From assembly GCA_964016985.1 (NCBI GenBank), contig OZ024825.1, positions 34,378,057 through 34,442,056 of the forward strand: a DNA stretch of 64,000 nt, read 5' to 3'. Of the stretch, positions 10,649-22,520 are shown one piece after another; position 1 is the stretch's first letter; each line of letters starts with the position of its first letter. The translations under genes were made by a program, and so were the position numbers. The notes below the pieces were generated by a model. That model did no database searches, was not told the origin of the DNA, and saw only the letters and a program-made list of their open reading frames with translations. The DNA is from Anodontia alba (Eukaryota > Mollusca > Bivalvia > Lucinida > Lucinidae).

Positions 10649-10919
10649 TAAACTGAGCCAGCTTAGTAACAAACAACATGACATTTACATCCAGACCAGC
10701 ATTCTCTTCAGGGTCTGTATTGTTCTCTAATTATTATTCACATTTCCAGAGAAGATGTTTTTTCTGTTTTTTTTTTTTTTTTTTAAACCTAAACATACCT
10801 TGCAGGTTTGTGGATACTCATTGGAATGGCCTCCCAGAGGCATTTCCACTGATTACCCACAAGATAGATTTTGGTGCAGAAAAAAGGTAGATGGATACAC
10901 CTAGAAGATACTCCATGTT

Positions 10920-11311
10920 TTACAAAGAAGAAAATTTTTTTTAATTTCTTTTTATTTTCCTTTAAGTAAAGCTCCTTCTGAAAAGTGTCTTCTCTAAAAA
11001 GAAAGAATTTTCTCCCCGTGGCAGGAAATTCTTTATTTTTAGAGTGGCCCCCTTTCAGAAGGGAGACAAAATACATTTGACATAATTGTCTCCCCTGAAA
11101 GTATTCATTCTCCTAAATTACCACCCCAGTTATCATTTTGTCTGGAGCCATTATTGCCTCTACAAGCCTTTACATTCTGGAAGTGACAAGCATAAACCAT
11201 GATCAGATTGGTCATAAGGGAAGCAACTTCGTCAAAATTGATTTTGCCTCCCCTCTGAAAAGCGGCCTACAGGGAGCTAATTCTCTCCATTTAGAGTGGA
11301 CCCCTTTTCAG
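10920..11311. repeat. CTTCTGAAAAG-family MITE, two arms with diverged loop
   Basis: AGGGGGCC/TTCTGAAAAG blocks at about 10975-10990 and 11050-11062 bracket GAAAGAATTT...AAATTCTTTATTTTTAGAG, a hairpin. Further partial arms continue to TGGACCCCTTTTCAG at about 11297-11311. No coding content. Confidence 0.6.
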
Positions 11312-11562
11312 CATCATGAAAACACTCCTATATAATTTTGACCTCCTTAAACCCCACTTTTATATAGTCAAACTGGGGTTTACAGGGGTATACATCATTT
11401 TTCTTATTTTGCTGAAAAAAACATAGATTGTGGGTACTGACAAGTACCCACAGTTTATGTTTTGAGAAGAAATATGAAAAATATCAGAATTTTTTATCTG
11501 AAATTTTTCCTTTTTTGGTTGTAAAATTTTTAGTATATTTGAATAAGCATGTTTTCATAATG
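11312..11562 (+). mobile_element. MITE-H copy 2
   Basis: CATCATGAAAACACTCCTAT at the left and GTTTTCATAATG at the right. The central palindrome is shortened to GTGGGTACTGACAAGTACCCAC. It lies 163 bp upstream of the last spectraplakin exon, in the last intron. Confidence 0.88.
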
Positions 11563-11725
11563 AGAAGAGACTTACGTGCAAGGGAGCAAACAGGAAGTCA
11601 CAAAAGTTGTGTTCCTTGTTTGGAATTTGCGAGAATATCTACAAAGTGTATCCAGTCCCCTTATACTACACTAGAGTTACAAGAATAAATGAAGTGTGTA
11701 ACCATGGAAACCACCAATTTTTCAG

Positions 11726-11994
11726 GTACTCCAGCCAGTAGAAGTTCAAGTAGAGCCAGTACTGGCAGTAGACCATTCAGCCCTGCAGGCAGTGAAAATT
11801 CTGAAATCAGTGAACCAGAAGTATTCACCACCGTTCAGAGTGAAACAAGGAATGTAGGTGGCAGAAACGAGACCACACGGACTTACCAAACACATGTTGT
11901 ACAAACTCGGACTTCCAGTACACCAACAAGAATGAGCACTAGCACTCCAACAAGAATGTCTAAAATACCAAAGTTGACTCCTAAGAAACGGTGA
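11726..11994 (+). CDS. MACF1/DST: Spectraplakin, terminal exon with SxIP motif and stop
   Basis: After TTTTTCAG the frame completes a Gly codon and reads TPASRSSSRASTGSRPFSP, a Ser/Arg-rich region matching the 'SRAGSRASSR' style tail of MACF1 and dystonin. An acidic patch follows (SENSEISEPEVF, like the DFDISEIQS segment in vertebrates), then Thr/Ser repeats (TPTRMSTSTPTRMSKIP) and a basic end KLTPKKR before TGA at 11992-11994. SKIP flanked by basic residues is a consensus SxIP motif that binds EB proteins at growing microtubule ends, and vertebrate spectraplakins also carry SKIP near their end. The three visible exons give about 211 residues of C terminus. Confidence 0.88.
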
Positions 11995-12590
11995 CCTTGA
12001 CCTTCATAATCACCTGTGTCTTTCATAATAGACATTTCTGTTGATTTTGAGATGCTAATTTCTCTTCCTTGTAAATTCCCAGATGGAATTTTGTGCTTTA
12101 TTTTGTCAAACTGTGCTAAGATTCCACATGTGTTAAAAGTGAATAAAAATGGAATACAGCTCAAAACTTATGCAGAATGTTGTGACTGTGTAAGCTCTTG
12201 GTGAAAAAGAACAAGTGTAAGGATTATGTAAACCTCCAGTGACAAGGAGTAAAATTTGTGATGATTCACAGTCTGGAGGTTGTGCGTGTGTACAGTTGCT
12301 ACAGCAACAAGATACGAGGAACTTGAGGTACAATGGGAACCAGCCAGTATACTCACCAGAATTATTTCCCTTATCACCGTGTTCAAACTTTTGGATAGTT
12401 CCATAATTTATGTCAGTAGGGAATGAACAGAAGTAAACCGCAAAGAGTTAAGCTTCCAGATGGAATTGTGTACTTCATTTTATCAAACTATGCTAAGATT
12501 ACATGTGTTAAAAAGAGAACAAAAACGGAAATTCAGCTGTCAAGTCTTGTTCTGCTAATTATTGCCTGATTGAGAAAATCAATAAAATTA
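11995..12590 (+). other. Spectraplakin 3' UTR with an internal imperfect duplication
   Basis: Sequence downstream of the stop. AATAAA occurs at 12142-12147 and 12581-12586, both plausible poly(A) signals. A block of about 84 bp (12080-12163) recurs diverged at 12457-12540, sharing CAGATGGAATT, ATTTTGTCAAACT-like and TGCTAAGATT-like runs. The first copy contains the upstream AATAAA; the second has AACAAA at the matching place. Confidence 0.6.
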
Positions 12591-12765
12591 TCATTGACAT
12601 TTAGACTATATCGTTAGCATTATTTGTCAGAATATCTTTGGGTTCCGAACAGAGCAATGAAATATTTTAACCCTTTCATTCCTGAGTTTCTGAAGTGGAC
12701 TTTCCTGTCCTTGAATTTGGACATGTCCACTGATGCAAAAAGGGGTTTCAGTCTAAAATAAAAGA

Positions 12766-12838
12766 ATGGCAAACAGTGTAGATCCTGATAGGGTGGCTGA
12801 TTATGAGCCGTCTCATCTGGATATAACTCTTTGCACAG
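12766..12838. repeat. Short hairpin repeat, GGCAAACAGT type
   Basis: Outer arms GGCAAACAGTGTAGATCC and TGGATATAACTCTTTGC enclose a loop with GAGCCGTCTCA. Member of the family at 7971; the variant with GAGCCGTCTCA also occurs at 49516 and 49960. Confidence 0.7.
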
Positions 12839-13289
12839 GTATCTGTTTTGGTCTGCCGGGCTGAAAGGAGTAATCAGATATTTTCCCAGATATTAAATTA
12901 TAAAACAATCCAGCTGTTAAGGTCATTAATATCATTATTAGACTGGTAAAATGAATTGCAGTTTAGGGAATGAGTCTCTGGCAAGTGAGTATATTCTGGA
13001 ATTTCCCTTTGCCATTGAGGTTGTGATGTGATAGAAATTTGTACTTAATGGTTTGTAAAATTGTATTTGGTAAGTGTGCTTTAAGTTTGCAAGGCCTGAG
13101 TTCAGTTCATTATGTACTGTAAATGCCCAAAGATATTGGACAGTAAAAACATAATGACATATTAATTAACTATCTAGCCTCACCCATGTAGACAAGGGAT
13201 ATAACAGTTTTGGAAAGGGAAGCAATTTAATTGTCTCTGAAAAGTTACTCAGAGGATCTGTTAAGGGGTGGTGGTGATAAGTAATTTTG

Positions 13290-13390
13290 GGTCATTTTTT
13301 CTTATTTTGCCATAAAAAATGTTGTAGGTATTCAATAGAAGTGCCTAGGTGAGGTGCTTCTAATGAGTACCCACAACATCTTTTTTTCAT
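13290..13390. repeat. Palindromic repeat with GAAGTGCCT / AGGTGCTTC stem
   Basis: Hairpin GTTGTAGGTATTC...GAGTACCCACAAC with an inner GAAGTGCC/GGTGCTTC stem. It belongs to the AACATATG hairpin group seen in better shape at 14640-14790. Confidence 0.6.
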
Positions 13391-13519
13391 GGAGAACTGG
13401 AGAATATCCCAAAATTGTCATTAAATTCACCTTAACAAGTCCTCTGCTACTTCTTTTCCTATATTGCTGAAACAATCATTCATGATTTTACTGTCCAAAT
13501 ATTTTTGATAATTAAGATA

Positions 13520-13660
13520 GTAACTATAAATGCCAGATATCTGTAGATAGCTGGTAACTGATGCCAGATATTTGCAGATATCTAGTAAATGATGCCAGGT
13601 ATCTGCATATATGTGGTAATAACTGATGCCAGATGTTTGCAGATATCTGGTACAAAAGAT
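13520..13660. repeat. Minisatellite, about 40-bp unit, four copies
   Basis: GATGCCAGATATTTGCAGAT and variants start at about 13530, 13561, 13593 and 13626, each followed by ATCTGGTAA or ATCTAGTAA. Open frames across it on the minus strand are an effect of the repeat. Confidence 0.75.
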
Positions 13661-14231
13661 GAGATGGACCAAAGTGCATTTTATGCATGCATATGCAGAT
13701 ATGCAAAGCTTGTGCTTCTAGACATTACAATTTTTGCTAATCAAATTGTTCATTAGACTGCAGCTTTTTGTGAATTACCTGTGTGTAAGTGAACATTGTC
13801 AAGTTAAGCGAATTCTTACATTTCCATGTTTGATCTCTCCCAGGTCTCTAGATACTGTTTTGGCGATCTGTTGATGTGTTTATTTTGGCAGGAAAATTTA
13901 ATTACAATATGTGATCTCATGAAAATTAGCTCTCTGAAATAATTCTAATAACATTCTTAAGGTGAATAGATACACCAGAAAGATTTTGCAGAAGCAAACA
14001 GCTATTGCAGACAGGAAACTGCTTCCCAGCTAGTATTTAAAAGCTGTCAAAAATGGGGACTACTCTTTTAGAAAAGGAGTAAATTCTGTCCTTTATGAGT
14101 ACATGTACCTTTCAAATGAGGAGAGAGGCAAATGTTTCCATGGCAAGTAATTTCCCATGGAGGTGTATACATTCCCCTTAAATAAGAAACCAGAACAAAT
14201 ATTTGCCTGAATCATAGCTCCAGATAAGTCA

Positions 14232-14508
14232 CATCACGAAAACAGGCCTATATAATTCTGACCCCCTTCAACCCCACTTTTATATAGTAAAACTGGGCTT
14301 TACAGGGGTATGCATTATTTTTCTAATCTCTGTTCAGAAACATAGTTTGTGGGTACTTGTTAGAACTGCCTCATCGAGGCAGTTCTAACGAGTACCCACA
14401 GTAAATTTTGAGCAGAAATATGAAAAATGTCAGAATTTTTAATCGGAAAACTTTCATTTTTTTGTGGTAACATTTTCAGTATATTTGAATAGGCATGTTT
14501 TGGTAATG
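14232..14508 (+). mobile_element. MITE-H copy 3
   Basis: Complete: CATCACGAAAACAGGCCTAT at the left, central hairpin GTGGGTACTTGTTAGAACTG / CAGTTCTAACGAGTACCCAC, right end TGTTTTGGTAATG. Confidence 0.92.
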
Positions 14509-14509
14509 C

Positions 14510-14850
14510 TAGTATTGGTATTTTTCTTATTTATCCATTAAAAAACAATATGTTGTGGATACTCAGGCTTTGCTGAGGATTTACTAATGAGAACCACAAC
14601 ATATGCATAGCACTAGTTAAGGCGCTTTTTTCAATCCAAAAGTATTGATATTTTTTCTTATTTCTCCATGAAAACATATGTTGTGGGTACTCATTAGAAG
14701 TGCCTCACCGAGGCGCTTCTAATGAGTACCCACAACATATGTTTTCATGGAGAAATAAGAAAAATATTTACCGGATACCCTCCCTTATCTACACCTATGC
14801 ATATGTTTTCATGAAGAAATAAAAAAAATATATTTGCCTGGTTACCCCTT
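14510..14850. repeat. AACATATG hairpin MITE, one good copy and flanking fragments
   Basis: At 14640-14790 a near-perfect palindrome reads CTTATTTCTCCATGAAAACA...GTGGGTACTCATTAGAAGTG and returns through CACCGAGGCGCTTCTAATGA. Fragments of the same hairpin lie on both sides (14520-14610 and 14800-14840). The inner GTGGGTACTCATTAGAAG stem is shared with MITE-H, so the two are related. Other pieces: 17290-17420, 19460-19560, 37110-37200 and 54080-54210. Confidence 0.75.
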
Positions 14851-15679
14851 CTATCTAGTGCTATTTTGGATGTTATCTAGAGACCTGTCTCACTTGGTTG
14901 TATACATGATACCCTTTGATTTGAAAAGGACCTTGACACATGCAACAGGCATTGGTACATTTGCATAGTCTATTCAGGGTTCATGCTGTTCACTAACATG
15001 ATGTATGTGTAGTAACAGTGCCTCTTATCAGACTGCAGATGAGCAAGCTGATCTGTGTTTATCCTAGTTGCATAAGGTCCATGACTACTTTGAGGTGCTT
15101 GTCGTTCATTTTGTAGAAAGTGTTTGGTGGCTATTTTGTAGAAAGTGTTTGGTGGCTATACAACATTTGCATCTATGCATTGCTCAGCTTCAGTGTAAAA
15201 ATGTAATTTACTGTTACATGAATATGGTTAATTTGTTAATATGTTGTTTCTAAATGATATTTATTCATGTGGTTGTTTAAGAGATGTTTTGATAAGTGAT
15301 ATATATTGTTGAGGATATGCTTCTGTAAGTGTGATACTATTCTGCAATCAAAAAAATGGACAAGTTGTTAAACAGTAAGATGCAGGAGGGCTTCAGATCA
15401 ATGTAAAAAATATGAACCTTGGACATATGCACCCAGCAAAGACTGATCAGCCTACCCATCCGTACTTTCTGATCAGAATCTTTGGCACCTGCTTGTAGCA
15501 ACCCATGAAGACTGGCCTGACTGTATGGACTTCACCAACTGGGTTCATATGCCCAAAGATAAAATTTCTCACATTGCATATCTTTTCTTTTTTTCAGGGA
15601 TTTCTTTGGAATATTATTAGTTATAATTCACTGAGATCCGACAGTAGAATATGTTTCCATTTCAAAGAATAATTTATCT

Positions 15680-15923
15680 GGGTCCAGTTGTTCAAAGCGT
15701 CGTTAGCTTAACGAGCTCGTTAAGGGTCATTTCGTTAACTGTTTTAGCGGATTGAATATACAATATTCTGATATTTTTTGCTGAAAAAATGTGAGTAGCT
15801 TTTGCACTGCAAAAGCTACTCACATTTTTTCAGCAAAAAATTTCAGCATATTTGCGTATCACTTGATTAAAATTTTAACGCATCGTTAACTAACGACATC
15901 GTTAGTTTTGAACAACTGGGCCC
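15680..15923. mobile_element. Palindromic MITE ending GGGCCCAGTTGTTCAAA, copy 1
   Basis: Ends GGGTCCAGTTGTTCAAAG and CTTTGAACAACTGGGCCC-like. Inside are CGTTAGCTTAACGAGCTCGT and a strong central hairpin (TTTTTTGCTGAAAAAATGTG stem with GAGTAGCTTTTGC). Other copies at 50145 and 51099 are both split by other MITEs. Confidence 0.88.
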
Positions 15924-18900
15924 TGGGGTCCTAATGTTAAGAACAGCTGAATGAAACCAAAAACCATGTCAAGGTCACAAGATATTGCCATATACATTAC
16001 ATCAAGGCCGTTTTTTTCTGGTGATAAAACTAAAGTATGCTCTTTACACTGAAAGAACAGGTTTTCTACCGATAAAAGGGTCAGTTCAAAAATGGGGACT
16101 TCTGGACTGAGCCTTTCATTATCTGAAGGAATATTTGTTCTTTTAGAATCAAAGTAATATGTCACATGTCTTGATAATTGTGATCTGCATATAGAACAAT
16201 GGTCTTAGTATATGTAGTTAAGAATATGACTTATCATTATAATCGTTTCATTACGGAACCATGTTAGTTCACCATTTTGACGCAAATGACCCTCATGGGT
16301 TGATGCGTCGTTAAACCTGAACTCATCATCATATGTAGTTAAGAAATTATGTATTGGTAAAGATAGGGACAGCTTTAACGGTGCATAATTTTTTAACAGT
16401 CATATGTACTACTTTTGTTCTGATAAGTCTGAACTGGTTGTAAATGTTTAGAACTTTGTCTAAAGTGGGGACTACTGACAACTTATTGAACATTTGCAGC
16501 TGTCATTTTTTCTTTTTTATTGTTTTGTCCATTGCTTTTCCTGTTTACTTTGTTTGCAAACAGATTATTTATCTCATCCACCTCTCATCCTTTACATTTC
16601 TGTCACCATTTCATAGTTCTATTAGCTTTTTACTTTTCATACGTATTTTCACTTTATAGGTATAAATTGCCATGTTTGATCAGGTTGGGGAGAAGCATAT
16701 GTACTTCAGTCCAGGTATACAAAATGAATGAGGTATAAAAATTTCACTTTTTTTTTTATATATCTTTTGTTTGCAAAGAAATTGCAGAATTATATTTTCA
16801 TAGCATGTTTAAAATGTATTTCTTAGATTATTTGTGAACATAAAAATGACCAAAGTAAAATTGTCATTTTGAAAATTGCAAATTTCTCTACAATGAGGAT
16901 GTTTGATTGTAAAGATAAACAAGTTATACAAAAGAATTTTGCTATTCCTTTGCAAACAAAATATATAAAAATGTGGTTTGATATATAAAAATGTGGTTTC
17001 ATCTGTATTTTTATACCGCAGTCAACATATTTACCTAGATTTATGCTTCTTCCCAACATGTTGATTTGATTTACTATATGCCATATAGGGTTAATTACAT
17101 TATTTATACCCAAGGGAAGGTATATAAATTTATGTATGCTGTAAAATAGTACAAGTTGTCTGCTCTCAGATCACAAAGTTATCAAGATGATTATCATGCT
17201 GATGACTTTATGAAAATACAAGCTATTGGTATGCCTTAAAATGGCCTCACTGAGTAGTTTCTTCCTAGCTGTAGATAAAACATTTTTTTCAACCAAAAGT
17301 CACATCTTTCTAATTTCTCATTGAAAACGTAGTCGTTAGGGCTCTTCGATTTAGTACCCACAAAATGTTTTCAAGGAGAGATAAGAAAAATATTAGACAT
17401 TTTTCTTATCTCTAGAGCTATGTTAATTTTTGGGGGCCCTTCAAATATGTTTTCATGGAAAAAATTATAGTAACCACCTTTTAGGGGGCAAAGCATGTTA
17501 TCTGGAGTCTTAAACTGTGGGAAAAATACCTAAATGTGCTTTTGCCACTCAAACACACCTGGTATCAGCCAATTCCCTTTTGCAACTTCATGAGAATTTA
17601 TCAAGCCTATTATTATTATAGCTGACATGATTTAGCAGAATTCAGCTGTGCATCTTTTGCAGTTTTATAATAATATGAAGATAGAAACTATTTTGTAAGG
17701 AGATAAAATAGTTTTTCCCTTATTGAAATATCTTCTTTGAGAGGTTTTCTTAATTGAATGATTTCCTATACTTTATGTACAGAGTTGGTCTTGTCAAAAA
17801 TGTTAATTCCTCTTCAACTATGGGGTCATAATGGGAAGCATAAGTCACTATTCTTAATAAAAGATTTGTTGACAGTAATATTCCTGTTCTTGTTTTCTCA
17901 TCATGAAAATACATATTGTGGCACACTCTAATTATCTCAATGTAGAGGTACAGCACATTCGTTGACTGAAATGAGTTCATATCTGTGTATCTGTGGCAAA
18001 AGCATTTTGTTTGATTTTTCTCCTAACCTGCCTTTATCATGTATCAGACTGTGCTGAAAGCAGTGATAATTTGTATAAAAGTAGTAAAAGCAATGTACAT
18101 GTAAATTCGGGGTTTTGTTAAATATGATTATTATTTATACGTGGTCCATTGGCTTCCAACTATTTGTAATTAGAAGATTCAAGATCTGTTATATTATAAC
18201 TTGATTAAAGTTACAAACTGATCATGGTTTAGAAAATCATTGCTTATATGAAAAAATGTTTCTTTGGAAGAAACAACAGGAAACTAAATAGGTGTTTACC
18301 CTGTCTATATTTGTGACCATTAAAACCCAGGACTACTTTACATCCTCAGTATTAACAATATGGAATTATTACCGAAACAGAGGAATTTTATCTGTATGAA
18401 ATTACCTTGAACAGCATGTGTGGATGTAATTGCTAGTCTTGCTTTATCTTGGTCACAACAGCCACTTATGTGTAGCTTATTAGTTGGATATGACTGCATG
18501 ATTTCCTGTTTAATTTATTGAGCCAGGATAGCACGTTACAAATAATTTTTATCTTAAGTCATCTTTTCCAGTTGTTACCTATTTTCCTCACAGCTTCAAA
18601 AGCAGAAAGGGGCTAACAGGAAAAACTTACCAGGCTCATCAACTTCAAGTGCTAAAATTATCCAAGTTTGACCTATTTATGCCCAAGTACCTTCAGTTGA
18701 CTCTCCCTCCTTGAACACATCAGACTCAGAGAGTCCATTATATATTTAAAAGAAGTTCAATAGAAATTCTCATACTTGCTTTTATTGAATCAACTTGTTG
18801 AAGCATTTGTAATGAGTACATAGGATTTCTTGCAAAAATAAGAATGATTAATTTTTTAATACAATTTACTAGCTACTGAAGCTGTGACAGATGGGTAACA

Positions 18901-19059
18901 GTCACATATCAGACCGTACTATAGTCGTATATCATGATATGTTATTCCACTTAGCTTGTCTTGCTGATGCAAGAATGTATACAAAGTTAATGAATATAAG
19001 GAATCTCAAATGACTTCTTGTTATTTCCATTCCTTTTGTATTCCAACATATTTCAAGGA
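15924..19059. other. Intergenic, largely unremarkable
   Basis: AT-rich sequence without a gene I can support. A SINE-like tail (AATGACCCTCATGGGTTGATG) ends near 16320, and a partial AACATATG hairpin lies at 17290-17420. The short frames at 15902-16165, 16444-16738, 16823-17113 and 17750-17980 have neither convincing splice sites nor family motifs. Confidence 0.5.
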
Positions 19060-19337
19060 CATTACGAAAACAAGCCTATTCAAATACACTGAAACGTTTA
19101 CCACCAAAAAACGAAAATTTTCAGATAAAAAATTCTGATATTTTTCATATTTCTGCTCAAAACATAGATTGTGGGTACTCGTTAGAACCACCTCGATGAG
19201 GCGGTTCTAACGAGTACCCATAATCTATGTTTTGAGCAGAAATAAGGAAAATAATGTATACCCCTGTAAACCCCAGTTTTACTATATAAAAGTGGGGTTT
19301 AAGGGGGTCAAAATTATATAGGTATGTTTTCGTGATG
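19060..19337 (-). mobile_element. MITE-H copy 4
   Basis: Reverse orientation: CATTACGAAAACAAGCCTAT to TGTTTTCGTGATG. The central stem GTGGGTACTCGTTAGAACC pairs with GGTTCTAACGAGTACCCA. Confidence 0.93.
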
Positions 19338-19595
19338 AGAATATTAGGTTTTTGAATATGCAAACTGTGAGGACTCAGGTATGATTGTGCCAATCATCTA
19401 TACAGTTTGAACTGGGCTTTCATTGCCCCAGATAGGACACTTTTTTTTCAACTGAAAAAAAGGACTAATATTTTTTATTTCTCCAAGACGATATTTTGTG
19501 GATGCTCAGTAGAAGCACCTGGCCAAAGCTCTTCTAATGAGTATGTACAACAGGTTTTCATGTTATCTGGAGACACCCCTTATCTGGAGCTACAA

Positions 19596-19912
19596 GCCGG
19601 CCTCGGTGGCTCAGTTGGATGCTCAGTTGGATGCGCGTCCGACTGGAGACCAGGAGGTCGCGGGTTCGACCCCCGCCGAGGTCGGCAACATTCTTTCGTG
19701 GAGATTGATCATGAAATATTTTCTACTGTCATTCTCTCCCTTCCGCTGATTCAAGAAGGGCAGTTGTCAGTTTCTGGCAAAAGAATGTACACAATACTGG
19801 TTAACCGCTTAGAGGACTAAGCCTGCCCAGTAAACGTGTGGTTAGGTAAACTGACTGCGCTCGACATGATCCCATTGGGTTGACTGGGCCGTAAAACTTC
19901 AACACAAACAAA
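19596..19912 (+). mobile_element. SINE-A, complete, with duplicated A box
   Basis: The 14-bp target duplication ATCTGGAGCTACAA is perfect (19582-19595 and 19913-19926). The B box is GGTTCGACCC, closer to a functional tRNA than the copy at 3008. In the head GCTCAGTTGGAT is tandemly repeated (about 19611-19633), so the copy carries two A-box-like segments. Confidence 0.92.
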
Positions 19913-20229
19913 ATCTGGAGCTACAAATGTAGTGTGTTTACCTATAAATACACAGGGAGTTGCAATCTGTGCAAGCCTTCGTGAAGCTGTGGAGCCAGAC
20001 ATAGTCTGTTTACATATGCTACAGGCCACTTTTTCGTCTGGATGTCCAAAGGTACATTTTCTCATGCTGTGTTTTTAATGATGAGTTATGGTTTAACACA
20101 TGTTAACCCATACGGGTCATTTGCGTCAAAATGTTATATTAACTAGGTTAGGTATCGAAACAGCTATAGAGCTAAGTCATTTGCTGTTTTTGTAAATGAT
20201 TTAAATGTCTTGCAAACAAAAGGACGAAT

Positions 20230-21511
20230 TACGAGGGTGTGTCAATAAATAACCGGCCTATCCCCATTCCGATGGACGGAGAGGGTCACGATTTTCATGC
20301 TTTGTTTCAATATGTTTTATACATGGGTACAAAATTGCACACGTATCGAGTCATTCTTTAACAAGATATTGAATGTCAAACATGGCTAGTGATGCAAAGG
20401 CATGCTTTTCATCTAAAGTTGAGTACCGTGCTGTAATTCGGTACTTGTATTTAAAAGGTAAAACAGGCAAGGAAATACATGGCGAGTTAGCCGATGTTTA
20501 TGGTCTTCTGCACCATCTTATGCTCAGGTTAAATTCTGGGTAGGGGAATTCAAACGCAGTAGAACGTCTTTAGAAGATGAAGCCAGGTCTGGACGCCCAC
20601 TGGATGCCACCGACATAAAAATGCGTAAGAAAGTTCGGGATCTGGTATACTCTGATAGGCGAATTCAGGTGGAAGAAATAGCGCAGGCATTAGGCATTTC
20701 ACATGGTAGCGTTTCAACAATCTTACATGATCATTTAGGTATGCACAAGCTAATAGCCCGTTGGGTCCCCAAATCCCTTAGCAATGAGCAAATGGCAAAC
20801 AGAGCATCAGTATGCAGCGCCTTGTTGAAGCGTTTTAGGTCAAAAGATGATTTTCTTTTGCGTCTGGTGACTGTAGATGAGACTTGGGTTCATTATTTTG
20901 AGCCAGAGAATAAAGCTCAGAGTCGTCAGTGGGTTGGGCCTGGGTCTCCGAGGCCAAAGAAGTTCAAGACGCAATCATCTGCTGGCAAGGTGATGGCCAC
21001 AGTATTTTGGGATGCAAAAGGCGTTATGTTGCACTTTTTACCCAAGAGAAGTACAATAACTGGAGTGTACTATGCAAACTTGTTAGACCAGCTGAGAACC
21101 GCCATCCGTGAAAAACGCCAAGGTAAACTCTGTAAAGGTGTTTTGCTGCAACAGGACAACGCGAGAGTCCACGCTTGCAAAGATGTAATGGATGCTGTAG
21201 AACGAAACTGGTATGAATTAATACCACATCCTGCCTATTCGCCTGACCTAGCTCCTAGCGACTTCTTCCTATTCCCAAACTTGAAAAAGGATATCTGTGG
21301 ACTTCATTTCCGGTTTGATGAAGAAGTCGTGACGGCAGTTGAGAAGTGGGTCAATGGAAAGGACCCTGACTTTTTCAGTTCTGGGCTGATGGCACTTGAA
21401 CACCGTTGGTCTAAGTGCATCACACCAGAGGGCAATTACGTCGAAAAAGAAGAGGTGGATCTCAACCGGAAATAAGTTAGGCTGGTTACTTATTATTGAC
21501 TCACTCTCGTA
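20230..21511 (+). mobile_element. Mariner family 2 element
   Basis: Element of 1282 bp with inverted ends TACGAGGGTGTGTCAATAAA and the imperfect inverse GACTCACTCTCGTA, TA-flanked. It encodes a DD34D transposase in the plus orientation. Confidence 0.93.
20382..21475 (+). pseudogene. Mariner transposase (DD34D), one frameshift
   Basis: ATG at 20382 opens MASDAKACFSSKVEYRAVIR, an N-terminal helix-turn-helix region. One base appears lost near 20502 (after the GATGTTTATGG stretch); the frame then continues unbroken to TAA at 21473-21475. The second HTH (EIAQALGISHGSVSTIL), the linker RWVPKSL, and the three acidic residues in VDETWVHYFEP, QQDNARVH and YSPDLAPSDFFLFP are all present, with 34 residues between the last two. 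Apart from that frameshift the enzyme looks intact, so this copy is probably young. Confidence 0.93.
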
Positions 21512-21739
21512 TTTTAAAACAATGCATGTGGTACATCTAAGTTCTGTGCAAAATGCGTAGTCCTGTTTTATGTGTTCTTTGTTTCCAAGGGCAACCTTTA
21601 TAGAGTTTATTTGTGACAATACTTGTCCACCGCACAGGCGCTTGGTCAATTGATTCGCCCAAAATCTTGTTGAATGTGTAAAAAGTCAAAATATGAGTAA
21701 AAGATTTCTTTTTAGATTTTTTTTTTTTTTTTTTTCATA

Positions 21740-22520
21740 TTCGTATAGGAAGCTAGGTCTAGGCTAATTTTGCAAGGTTAACATTTTTGTAAGAAATAGA
21801 TTTCAGGGTTCCTATCATTGTAGCAACTTAAAATTTGGTATGAGGATTTATGTCTTTGAGTACAACATGAATATACTAGAAATTGTCCAAAGTACACAGA
21901 TGCCCTGTCTTGACTTGGACTAATTTTGCAAGGTTAAGTTTTTTGTAAGCGGTAGATTTCAGGATTCCTATCATCGAAGCAGCTTAAAATTTTTTTCTTA
22001 CCTTGTTTTGATATGAGGATTTTGTCTTTGAGTACAACAGGAATATACTAGAAATGTGTCCAAAGTACACAGATGCCCCCGCCTTAACTTGGGCTAATTT
22101 TGCAAAGTTAAGATTTTTGTAAGCAGTAGATTTTAGGATTCCTATTATTGTAGCAACTTGAAATTGGGTATGGGGATTTTTGTTTATGAATACAACAGGA
22201 ATATACAAGAATCAGATCACAACGACCCATACCGCAAGGTCCACTGACTTCTGATTAAGGCTGTTTTTGGCAAAGCTAAGCTTTTTGTAAGAGGTAGATT
22301 TCAGGGTTCCTATTATTGTAGCATCTTGAAATTTTGTATGAGGACCTATGCTTTTAAGTACTAACTCGGACCCATCAATGGTATTGATGGGTCCGAGATA
22401 CTAAACAAATATAGAAGAATCCAGTCAAGTTGACATTCATACTGAAATCCCTTTGTGCAGTTTTATGGAGACTCCAAAGCGGGGGCATCCGTGTATTTTG
22501 GACACATTTCTAGTTTGATA
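21740..22520. repeat. Tandem array, four units of about 165 bp, with inverted end
   Basis: CTAATTTTGCAAGGTTAA and variants begin units at about 21761, 21920, 22094 and 22263, each with GTAGATTTCAGG(A/G)TTCCTAT and TTTGAGTACAACA(T/G)GAATATA. The array contains GTCCAAAGTACACAGATGCC direct, and ends at 22478-22517 with the inverse GGGGGCATCCGTGTATTTTG, so it is a bounded element. It lacks the AGGTCA palindrome of P1-P3. Confidence 0.7.
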
